Notes under the pieces: model-generated
Database searches by the model: none
What the model was told of the DNA's origin: nothing
The model's input: only the letters and a program-made list of their open reading frames with translations
Part shown: positions 50,520 through 58,260 of the stretch, in pieces
Numbering within the stretch: the stretch's first letter is position 1
Layout: every line of letters begins with the position of its first letter
Made by a program: the position numbers and the translations under genes
Origin: Nostoc sp. TCL26-01
GTDB lineage: Bacteria > Cyanobacteriota > Cyanobacteriia > Cyanobacteriales > Nostocaceae
Direction: 5' to 3'
Assembly (NCBI RefSeq): GCF_013393945.1
Contig: NZ_CP040297.1
Span: forward strand, 248,001-312,000
DNA: 64,000 nt

Positions 50520-53168
50520 TCAAAACTGTACAGAAACAGAACCAATTACGGTAAATGGATCGCCAAAGGTATTACTTGCATCTCTCGTGCCAAAACCACT
50601 TTCGATATATTTGACATCACCAATATTTTTGAAATTCAGCCCAAAGCGCCATTTGTCGCGTTTATAGAAAATTGCCGCGTTGGTGATGAAATAACTCCCA
50701 AGAGAAAAACTATTACCTAAATCCCCTTGGCGATCGCTAACATAATTAAAGCCCACTCCCAGACCTAATCCTTGCAAATCCCCTCGTTGAATCTCGTAGG
50801 TAGTCCAAAGACTGGCACTATTTTCCGGCAGCCCAAACAATTTGTTACCGACGTTATTCGGATTGGTATCAGTAATAACTTCACCGTTGATATTGGCATA
50901 GGAAGCGATGATCTTCCAACCCGGCAAAATCTCCCCTGACAAATCAAACTCAAACCCACGGCTGCGTTGTTCACCAGAGGCAATGGAAAACAGAGGAAAG
51001 TTAGGATCGGCCAGAGGAATATTTTCTTTAGTAATGTCAAAGTAAGCAAGTGTGGCAAACAGCTTACCATCAAAAAATTCTGATTTAATCCCGAATTCGT
51101 AGCCTCTGCCCCGTTGTGGTGGCAACACCTCCCCTGTGACGGTTGTGGCTGTATTGGGCGTAAAAGATTGAGAATAATTGCCATAAACGGAAAGTCTATC
51201 ACTCAGTTTATATAACAATCCAAACCGAGGAGTCAGAGCTGCGGCATTAGTCGAACTTTCACCAGCTACCGTCGATGAACCTGGGATATTGACAGTGTTG
51301 AGAGACAATGTGTCGTAACGGAAGCCTGCCAATATTTGTAAGTTCTGGAAAAGGGAAATCTGATCTTGCAGATAAAAGCCCCAGCTATTACCAGTTGTTG
51401 TCGTACCACCAAAGCCAGGTATGTCATCTTCACTGGGTTTTGCCAATCCATAAACAGGATTAAATAGATTGAGGGGTCTGAGAGTAAAATCAACTGCTGA
51501 AAAAATGCGGCTATCTGTGTAAACGTAGTCTATCCCAGCCAGCAGTGTATGCTTGATTTCACCTGTGCCGAACTTGCCAGTCAGATTAGTTTGGAAAGTA
51601 TAGTTGCTAGTCTGAGAGTCTTGAGAAGCCAGAATCCGATTGACTGTGCTTGTAGCTTCGTCAAAAAACGATGGTAGTGCCACTACACCAAAATCGTATT
51701 CATAAAATATGTAGCGAAAAGCATTACGCAACTTCCAATCTTGATTGAAGCGATGTTCCAGGGTATAGCCGATATTGGTGGTGATATTAGTCACCGTATC
51801 ACTTGGTTCGTTGATAATGCGATCGCGTGGCACATCAGCGATACCTCTCCCCACCGCCGGAATACCAAAGATGGCGGGACGGGTGCTATTTGCATATTCA
51901 AAGGAAATATTTACATCGGTGCGATCGCTAATTTTCCAGGCGATCGTCGGTGCAATAAAGTATTTTTGCTCAGGTTGGTCATAGTTCTGAAAACTATCAT
52001 AGCTCTGGAATAAACCATTTAAGCGATAAAGCACCTTGCCATCGTCGGTTAAAGGCCCGGAAATATCAAATCGGGGGCGAACAAATCCACGGCTACCAAC
52101 TTGTAATTCTGTTTCATAAAATGGCGTTGCTAATGGCTTCTTTGACACCAAATTAATCAATCCCCCAGGCTCAATCGCTCCATATAAAATCGAGGCTGGC
52201 CCTTTGAGAACTTCTATTTGCTCTAAATTCGCAACTTCAAAGTTCGGCTGTGAATTTCCTTCTCCAGAAGAACCAAATCTTCTAAATCCATCCAACAAAA
52301 CGGGAGCATCGGTAAATCCGCGAATAATGAAAGTATTACCACTTCTGCCTTGTACGTCACCTCTATAGATCACACCACTGATATTACCGAGAGCATCTTT
52401 GATTTGAGTAATTTGCTGATCGCGGATAATCTCTTGCGGAATCACCTGCACTGAAAATGGGGTTTCTAAAATTGGTGCATCTGTACCTGTGGCTGTAGAA
52501 CTGTTAGGTACACGATAACCATCTTGCTCTCCTGTCACTACCAACTCGATTGGTTGATCCGGCTGTGCTACTGGTTGCTCTTGTGGTGTTTCCGTTACTG
52601 GCTGCGGTGGTGGTGTCTCCGTTGCTGGCTGTTCGGCTTGTGGCTGTATTGCCGAAGATGTGACACCAAAAATTACACCTTCATCACTATCAAATAACTC
52701 GACTACAGGTAAACTAGCCTCACCTGCAACTGTCACTCTCACTGTTTTAGCGTCGGTGTTGGCTACAGTTATTTCCGTAATTCCCGTAATTGGTTTTTGG
52801 GAACGGAAGGTGAAGCGATCGCCATTAGCCAACTGTAACTGAGCATTGGGAATATCAGCAATAAAATTATTCCCAGTGGTATTGTTGGTAATTTGTAACT
52901 GTTCACCCTTGGTAGTTTGGAGAATTATCTCCACACCTTTTTCTGTAGGATTGGCCTTTACTCCCGTAATTGAGATAATTTCTGATGAAGGTGTGGAGGA
53001 TTGAGCAAACAACTCGCTAGTGTTCGTAGCTGGCAGTTTAACTGCGCTCAGTCGGGTAATTTTGGCGATTTTTAGTACTTCTGCCTGTGCAGATTTTGCC
53101 ATCAACAATGGTAGAAAACTAATCGCCAACCACAGCCAGATGTTAAACGACAACTGTTGAAACCTCAC
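50520..53168 (-). CDS. TonB-dependent siderophore receptor with AMIN domain
   Basis: An 882-residue outer-membrane receptor. Signal peptide about 1-29 (IWLWLAISFLPLLMAKSAQA). An AMIN domain (about 60-170, ITGVKANPTEKGVEIILQTT) is typical of cyanobacterial receptors. A proline/glutamine-rich linker follows, then a plug domain (about 215-360, TPFSVQVIPQEIIRDQQITQ, FIIRGFTDAPVLLDGFRRFG and VEVLKGPASILYGAIEPGGL-like text) and a 22-strand barrel ending in an aromatic residue (VIGSVSVQF). It imports ferric siderophores of the ferrichrome/FhuA type with TonB-ExbBD. An AraC regulator gene lies directly upstream on the same strand. Confidence 0.95.
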   Translation of the reverse strand: MRFQQLSFNIWLWLAISFLPLLMAKSAQAEVLKIAKITRLSAVKLPATNTSELFAQSSTPSSEIISITGVKANPTEKGVEIILQTTKGEQLQITNNTTGNNFIADIPNAQLQLANGDRFTFRSQKPITGITEITVANTDAKTVRVTVAGEASLPVVELFDSDEGVIFGVTSSAIQPQAEQPATETPPPQPVTETPQEQPVAQPDQPIELVVTGEQDGYRVPNSSTATGTDAPILETPFSVQVIPQEIIRDQQITQIKDALGNISGVIYRGDVQGRSGNTFIIRGFTDAPVLLDGFRRFGSSGEGNSQPNFEVANLEQIEVLKGPASILYGAIEPGGLINLVSKKPLATPFYETELQVGSRGFVRPRFDISGPLTDDGKVLYRLNGLFQSYDSFQNYDQPEQKYFIAPTIAWKISDRTDVNISFEYANSTRPAIFGIPAVGRGIADVPRDRIINEPSDTVTNITTNIGYTLEHRFNQDWKLRNAFRYIFYEYDFGVVALPSFFDEATSTVNRILASQDSQTSNYTFQTNLTGKFGTGEIKHTLLAGIDYVYTDSRIFSAVDFTLRPLNLFNPVYGLAKPSEDDIPGFGGTTTTGNSWGFYLQDQISLFQNLQILAGFRYDTLSLNTVNIPGSSTVAGESSTNAAALTPRFGLLYKLSDRLSVYGNYSQSFTPNTATTVTGEVLPPQRGRGYEFGIKSEFFDGKLFATLAYFDITKENIPLADPNFPLFSIASGEQRSRGFEFDLSGEILPGWKIIASYANINGEVITDTNPNNVGNKLFGLPENSASLWTTYEIQRGDLQGLGLGVGFNYVSDRQGDLGNSFSLGSYFITNAAIFYKRDKWRFGLNFKNIGDVKYIESGFGTRDASNTFGDPFTVIGSVSVQF

Positions 53169-53290
53169 AATAATTCCCTACACTCTACTAGTTAGAATCT
53201 ACTTTCTTGAGAATATTTATGAATAAACTCAAAATGCAGATTAGAGGAATTGGATGAGTTGCGTCTACCCCAACACAGAACTAATCATCG

Positions 53291-54277
53291 TTAAACAGAC
53301 TTTTTCCCGGCAAAACACTGGCTCGGAGAAATACCAAACTTACGTTTAAAAGCAACACTAAAATGTGTGGGATTAGAGTAACCAGTCATAATTGCTACTT
53401 CTAGGACTGTGCGATGTCCTTCTCTCAGCCAGCGTTCGGCTTGTTCCATCCGTTTATCTGTCAAATAACCAAAGACACTAGTCCCAAAGAGTCGCTGAAA
53501 ACCACGTTGGAGAGTGCGATCGCTCACCCCTACAAGTTGTGCTAATTCTAATAATGTCGGTGGATTGTCCAGATGGGAGAGCAAAATTTCCCTAGCTTGA
53601 TGGATCTTCTCGACAGTTCCGGCTCGAAATCGCGGTTGCGGTTGCAGTCCACCTTGCTCTGTAATTATGGGAGCTAACTGCAACGCAATTATTTCCAGGG
53701 TTTTTACCTGCAAAAACATCCGCTTCATGACACCTGTGTAGGAACAGTTAATCATCTGCTCTACTACCCCTTTGACTGTAGGCGTGATTTGAGGATAAAG
53801 CACTGTCTGCCAGTCATTATCCTTTGCTAGTAAGGACAATTCGGGGATCATTTCACCATCTGTTGTCGGGAAAAAAGTTTTTAATGATTCTGCTGGCATA
53901 TTTATATCTACGCCTACGAATCTCTGTGATTTTTGAGACTCCAATACCATACCTCGTTGAACACCACTACCGGAAATCAATGTATGTCTGTGATCAATCT
54001 TTCCGCCATATTCATTTGTTGTTATCCCTGAAAGGAAAACGCAAAATTGTAGGGGATGATTGTCATTGTGGGTTTTTAAGCGAATATGCTCATGATATTC
54101 GTAATCAAAAATTGATAGCCAAAGATGTGGATAGATTTCCATGCTTTGCACGTAACCTGTACCCAAATGCTGAGGTAATTGATAGACAAATTCATTTAAT
54201 TCTGAATTCTGCTGCCTACTCTGTTCTACTTCTGCCCACAGTTGATTGCATTCTTTCTCTGTTAAAGTAATTGTCAT
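53291..54277 (-). CDS. AraC family transcriptional regulator (PchR-like)
   Basis: A 328-residue regulator. Residues 1-210 form a ligand-binding half (WLSIFDYEYHEHIRLKTHND, SGSGVQRGMVLESQKSQRFV). Residues 225-325 hold the two AraC helix-turn-helix motifs: PPTLLELAQLVGVSDRTLQR, then GHRTVLEVAIMTGYSNPTHF followed by SVAFKRKFGISP. PchR-type members sense siderophores and switch on the adjacent TonB receptor, which begins 122 bases downstream. An AT-rich inverted repeat lies just before its start. Confidence 0.93.
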   Translation of the reverse strand: MTITLTEKECNQLWAEVEQSRQQNSELNEFVYQLPQHLGTGYVQSMEIYPHLWLSIFDYEYHEHIRLKTHNDNHPLQFCVFLSGITTNEYGGKIDHRHTLISGSGVQRGMVLESQKSQRFVGVDINMPAESLKTFFPTTDGEMIPELSLLAKDNDWQTVLYPQITPTVKGVVEQMINCSYTGVMKRMFLQVKTLEIIALQLAPIITEQGGLQPQPRFRAGTVEKIHQAREILLSHLDNPPTLLELAQLVGVSDRTLQRGFQRLFGTSVFGYLTDKRMEQAERWLREGHRTVLEVAIMTGYSNPTHFSVAFKRKFGISPSQCFAGKKSV

Positions 54278-54288
54278 GGTTACAAAAT

Positions 54289-54304
54289 AATAATAAAAAT
54301 TATT
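54289..54304. promoter_or_regulatory. AT-rich inverted repeat, possible Fur-type site
   Basis: AATAAT-AAAA-ATTATT, a perfect 6-4-6 inverted repeat 12-27 bases upstream of the araC-type gene start. Composition and position fit an iron-responsive operator, but AT-rich palindromes arise by chance. Confidence 0.3.
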
Positions 54305-54622
54305 CGCAGTAATTGGGCATCAAATAACTTTTCTGACATTGGCGTATCAACCAAGGAAACCGTGTGGGGTTCATTTAGGGGAACAGCCCTTCATCAAAAG
54401 ACTCCCATCCCTCACACTCAGATATCTGAAGCTTTCCGAAGTTCCCATTGTTTTTAAATAATTGAGACTTTTTCTCAAAAATCTTACTGATATTTCTTCT
54501 GTAATGTCAAGAATTTTTCTCACTAATCTTGATCTTATCTGCGTTAAGATTGCTACCTGAGAGGAAATTATGACTCAGATGCCACCCTGGAAACAGTTCA
54601 TCAAAAGCCGGTGGGGAAACGG

Positions 54623-54641
54623 TAATTGTCATAGCGATCGC
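54623..54641. repeat. 19-base direct repeat, left copy
   Basis: TAATTGTCATAGCGATCGC, identical to 55402-55420; the two copies flank the RelE-like toxin-antitoxin pair. The minus strand reads ATGACAATTA, the same first codons as the AraC gene at 54277. Confidence 0.7.
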
Positions 54642-54688
54642 ATTAGGCACAAAATGTTAGAATTTGCTACAAAATCAGGTACAACAAG

Positions 54689-54940
54689 ATGAAAGCGATT
54701 GAAGTTACTGGCACAATTGACTCTCAAGGAAACCTAGTTCTAGATGAACCGATTCAAGGAACAACTTATCCTCATCAGGTGCGGGTGATTGTCTTAGTTC
54801 CAGAACCAGCAGAAGAGGTTGATCCTGACGATACACCCGTTGAGGAAATTAAAGCCAGCTTGAGAAGAGCCTTGCAGCAAGCAAAAGCTGGGCAAACTAG
54901 ACCAATTAGTGAGCTATGGGACAGAATTGATGCAGAGTGA
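54689..54940 (+). CDS. Antitoxin-like protein of a RelE/ParE pair
   Basis: An 83-residue acidic protein: MKAIEVTGTIDSQGNLVLDE forms a small beta N-terminus of a type common in cyanobacterial antitoxins, and the C-terminal half is acidic-helical (VDPDDTPVEEIKASLRRALQ, then QTRPISELWDRIDAE). It overlaps the toxin-like gene by 11 bases. The stop of a 40-codon frame starting at 54570 overlaps its ATG. Confidence 0.8.
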   Translation: MKAIEVTGTIDSQGNLVLDEPIQGTTYPHQVRVIVLVPEPAEEVDPDDTPVEEIKASLRRALQQAKAGQTRPISELWDRIDAE

Positions 54941-55292
54941 TAATACAGTTTCCATTCGATTTTCTGATGAGTTTGAATCCGAACTTTACAGACTATCAAA
55001 GAGATTTCGCAAAATTCGCTCTGATGTTCAACCGATGATCGAACAATTACAACAGGGAAACATTGTTGGCGATCGCATTGCCGGGATGGGAGAGGAGTAT
55101 ATTGTTTATAAGGTAAGAGTTCGCAACAGTAATATCCAAAAAGGTAAAAGTGCTGGATACAGATTGATTTATCAACTTGAGTCATCTACAAGTATTTTGC
55201 TACTAACGATTTATGCTAAATCAGACCAAGAAGATATTGATGTCATGGAAATTCGAGATATTTTGGCTGATTTTTATGGTGATGAAGGTTAA
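54930..55292 (+). CDS. RelE/ParE superfamily toxin-like protein
   Basis: A 120-residue protein from ATG 54930 (GTG 54909 is possible): IRFSDEFESELYRLSKRFRK, IRSDVQPMIEQLQQGNIVGD, YIVYKVRVRNSNIQKGKSAG, YRLIYQLESSTSILLLTIYA and KSDQEDIDVMEIRDIL. The K-x-R-V-R-N-x-x-x-x-K-G-K-S-G-G-x-R-like core and YAKSDQEDI end are typical of RelE-family interferases. Co-transcribed with the antitoxin-like gene. Confidence 0.88.
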   Translation: MQSDNTVSIRFSDEFESELYRLSKRFRKIRSDVQPMIEQLQQGNIVGDRIAGMGEEYIVYKVRVRNSNIQKGKSAGYRLIYQLESSTSILLLTIYAKSDQEDIDVMEIRDILADFYGDEG

Positions 55293-55401
55293 AACTTGCG
55301 CGTCTCTCATTTGGCAAGTACGCAAATTATTTTGTTACTTCTCCCTTCAGGTTACACAAATCAAAGTGGATTCCTACACATCTAGCTTCAACGTGTCAGG
55401 A

Positions 55402-55420
55402 TAATTGTCATAGCGATCGC
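55402..55420. repeat. 19-base direct repeat, right copy
   Basis: Identical to 54623-54641. The rest of the 55293-55667 gap holds a coding-looking minus-strand fragment (see rejected items) and the leader of the GT39 gene. Confidence 0.7.
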
Positions 55421-55667
55421 TTGATATCGCCACTCTAGCTCTTCATAAGAAATTATCACATTAAAATTTGTTGTTTTGATTTGAGCGATTACACCTTGGT
55501 TGGGAAATTTGCCCAAAAAATTATCGCTGTTCAGAGAAAATTAAGCTAACCTGGGAATTTAGTATTTGTTGAGAATACAAGTTGTGACTGGGTGGCAACA
55601 TGAGAGATTTGTTGTAATCTCTATGTAATCGAATCAAACCAACTAAGTAAGATGATGATCAAAAAAT

Positions 55668-57257
55668 ATGCGAGAAGGAAGCTTTATTTGGGGTCATCTA
55701 GAAAGACAACACCGCACAGTTGACAGATGGATTGACCGATTGTGGTTAATAGTGTTGCTGATTGCCGCAGTGCTATTATTTAGTGTCAACTTGGGAGGAT
55801 TGCCCCTACGAGATTGGGATGAGGGGACTGTAGCCCAAATTGCTAGGGAAATTTCCCGTAATTCCTTAGATTCACTGCATTGGCTTTACCCCACCTTCAG
55901 TGGGCAACCTTACTATGACAAGCCACCTCTAATGCACATCCTCATTGCAGGTGCTTACTTTTTCACAGGTGTGAATGAATGGACAACACGCTTACCAGGG
56001 GCAATTTTAACAGCAATTTCCGTACCTTTACTATATTGTCTCGGACGAGAAATATTTCGCCAACGCTCGGCAGCAATTTATAGTGCCTTGATTTATCTGA
56101 CGATGCTACCTGTAGTACGTCACGGACGATTGGCGATGGTAGATGGCGCAGTTGTGAGTTTTTTGTTGGTGATGATGCTGTGTGTACTGCGATCGCGCCG
56201 AGATTTACGCTACTGTTTGGGTATTGGGCTAGGCTTGGGTTTAATCTGTTTAACTCAAGGGCTGACAGGCTTATTATTAGGTGCAGTTGTCTTAGTATTT
56301 TTGTTTTGGGATACACCCAGATTGCTCACCAGTTACTATCTGTGGATCGGCATTAGTATAGGATTGTTACCTGTAGTTGGTTGGTATAGCGCTCAACTAC
56401 TCCACTATGGTTATAGTTTTGTTCAAAATGGCATATTTAGTAGTAAAAACTCTCAACCACCTTGGTTTTATCTCATCGAACTCCTCAAATGGACTTGGCC
56501 ATGGTTAATATTTTTACCACAGACAGCCCGGTTACTTTGGGAAAATCGTAATCTCAGTTGGACAAGATTAGTACTCGTATGGTTTGGGGTTTATTTACTA
56601 CTCATTTCTTTAATGAGTGCTAAACTTTCGTGGTATGTCATTCCTCTTTATCCCAGTCTAGCTTTAGCTTTTGGTGTGCAGCTAGCAGAGATAGAAAATA
56701 CCCCATTAGGAACAACCTATCCCCGTGCTTGGGTAGCTGGCTTTTCCGGATTAGCAGTAGTAGCTTCTGCCGCCAGCATTTACTCTAGTTGGGTGACAAC
56801 CCCTAAAACCGACTTACAGGTAATCTTTGCTGCCGTAGCTTTGACGATGACTTTAGCGGCAATCTTAGCAGAAAGAGGTGATGGACAATTTCTGAGGATT
56901 TTGTTTTGGGGTAGCTATATTTCCCTAGTACTCTTAATGAAATCTAATTACTGGGTGTGGGAATTATGGGAAGCATATCCCGTCAAACCTGTAGCCGCCA
57001 TGATTGAGAAAGTTAATCCAGGCGTGAAAAAGATTTACACATCTTATCCCCATCATCGCCCCTCATTGGATTTTTATAGCGATCGCTACATTATCCCAGC
57101 ATCTACTAAGGAACTGCAACATTACTGGCGCTACAACAGACAACCCTACTTCCTAATTAACTCATCTACCGCCAAAAATCTCCAACTAGACTCAATTAAA
57201 CTACTAGCTGAAACCGAAGGCTGGCAATTAATTACCAAAGAGACTAATCGGTTATAG
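55668..57257 (+). CDS. Glycosyltransferase family 39 (ArnT/PMT-like) membrane protein
   Basis: A 529-residue polytopic GT-C glycosyltransferase that would use polyprenyl-phosphate sugars. After the first helix (IVLLIAAVLLFSVNLGG) comes LPLRDWDEGTVAQIAREISR with the catalytic D-x-x-E motif of ArnT/PMT proteins. About ten further helices follow, then SAKLSWYVIPLYPSLALAFG, and a soluble C-terminal domain (YTSYPHHRPSLDFYSDR). The acceptor could be a lipid or surface polysaccharide. Monocistronic. Confidence 0.92.
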   Translation: MREGSFIWGHLERQHRTVDRWIDRLWLIVLLIAAVLLFSVNLGGLPLRDWDEGTVAQIAREISRNSLDSLHWLYPTFSGQPYYDKPPLMHILIAGAYFFTGVNEWTTRLPGAILTAISVPLLYCLGREIFRQRSAAIYSALIYLTMLPVVRHGRLAMVDGAVVSFLLVMMLCVLRSRRDLRYCLGIGLGLGLICLTQGLTGLLLGAVVLVFLFWDTPRLLTSYYLWIGISIGLLPVVGWYSAQLLHYGYSFVQNGIFSSKNSQPPWFYLIELLKWTWPWLIFLPQTARLLWENRNLSWTRLVLVWFGVYLLLISLMSAKLSWYVIPLYPSLALAFGVQLAEIENTPLGTTYPRAWVAGFSGLAVVASAASIYSSWVTTPKTDLQVIFAAVALTMTLAAILAERGDGQFLRILFWGSYISLVLLMKSNYWVWELWEAYPVKPVAAMIEKVNPGVKKIYTSYPHHRPSLDFYSDRYIIPASTKELQHYWRYNRQPYFLINSSTAKNLQLDSIKLLAETEGWQLITKETNRL

Positions 57258-57352
57258 GGATTGGGGATTGGGGATTGGGTAATGGGTAATAGAGAGTAAG
57301 TAAAGAATAAATCTTTACCAATAACCAATGACCAATGACCAATGACCAATCC
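57258..57352. repeat. GGGGATTG units and AATGACC heptamers
   Basis: GGGATTGGGGATTGGGGATT is followed by CCAATGACCAATGACCAATG units in the gap between convergent genes. Confidence 0.85.
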
Positions 57353-57718
57353 CTACTTCACCTCTTCCGTCCCCGTATTCATTTGTGGACTATAACTAGT
57401 TCCTTGTTGAGTAACTACCATAAAGCTAAAGAAAACGGCACTGCCTACAGCTAAGGCTAGCAAAGGGCGCTTAAACAGGATAAAATCTCTAATAATTCTA
57501 GCTAGAGGACTGCTTTGACGACGTAGTGCTGAACAGATAAGTATCTGGTTCAAAGCAAATGGATCACGAACATAATGACCGCTTTGGCATACTACTACTC
57601 GTTCCTGGCAATACGGACAAGTAAATAAACCAATGTAAGTTTTAATTGGTCTTGCCTTAGCGTGTCTTTGGCAAATTGGGCAAGTAACGTAATGATTATC
57701 AAAGGTGTGTGAATTCAT
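57353..57718 (-). CDS. Zinc-ribbon membrane protein, unknown
   Basis: A 121-residue protein. The N-terminal C-x2-C pair VTCPICQRHAK and second pair FTCPYCQERVVVC form a zinc ribbon (about 13-46). A helix near 89-106 (LLALAVGSAVFFSFMVV) anchors it in a membrane. Function unknown. Confidence 0.78.
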   Translation of the reverse strand: MNSHTFDNHYVTCPICQRHAKARPIKTYIGLFTCPYCQERVVVCQSGHYVRDPFALNQILICSALRRQSSPLARIIRDFILFKRPLLALAVGSAVFFSFMVVTQQGTSYSPQMNTGTEEVK

Positions 57719-58035
57719 CTACCTCTTCCGCCTAGTCCCTTTACTCGCTCTATATAAGAATACCCATATTGAATTCCCCAAACACACTTAGTAGAGTTGC
57801 TACTGTTGTATGACAGCAACGTGAAATCACACACAGTTGTATCCCTACAAAGGATGAATCAGCGATCGCAACACACACGAGTATAGCTAGATTTAAGCAG
57901 GTATGGCTCTTGTGTTTGGCTTATTTTTTAGTGTATCCACTGATTTAGTGAAGACTATCCTCTTGCTTCTAGAGAAGAGAATTACTATCTATACCTTGCC
58001 ATTAAAAGTTGACCATTGACTATCAACTATCTCAT

Positions 58036-58200
58036 TTAACCATTATCTTCAACAAAGTTTTGCCATGCAAAATTTTTTTTAACTAAAGCTTCGTAAATTT
58101 CCACATCACTAGCTTGTGGGTAAGCCAGGCTATTAAACCACAGGCTCAACCAATTACCCCAAACTCTGATTTTTGACTTGTCTGGTTGATAAATAATGTC
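58036..58200 (-). CDS. Coding-like 54-codon frame without ATG/GTG start
   Basis: On the minus strand, right after an in-frame TGA, the frame reads DIIYQPDKSKIRVWGNWLSL, WFNSLAYPQASDVEIYEALV, KKNFAWQNFVEDNG, then TAA. Composition is protein-like, with tryptophans and charged helices. The only early starts would be ATT codons (58195-58197 or 58192-58194) or a TTG much later. It is either an N-terminally truncated gene or a small gene with a rare ATT start. It lies in a 540-base gap before the ClC gene; the rest of that gap shows nothing. Confidence 0.5.
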   Translation of the reverse strand, partial: DIIYQPDKSKIRVWGNWLSLWFNSLAYPQASDVEIYEALVKKNFAWQNFVEDNG

Positions 58201-58260
58201 TCACAATGAGAAGTAACAGATAAAAATTTAAATTTTTTCTTACATTTACCCCGTCTCGCA

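Noticed and set aside
54570..54692. 40-codon plus frame (MTQMPPWKQFIKSRWG) with ATGA overlap to the antitoxin gene
   Set aside because: It has a ribosome site, but the sequence includes the 19-base repeat and the opposite strand reads more like an AraC-type N-terminus.
55411..55545. Minus-strand fragment reading GVIAQIKTTNFNVIISYEEL
   Set aside because: It looks coding-like over about 43 codons, but it has no ATG, ends within the 19-base repeat and matches no family I can name; kept only as context for the direct-repeat finding.
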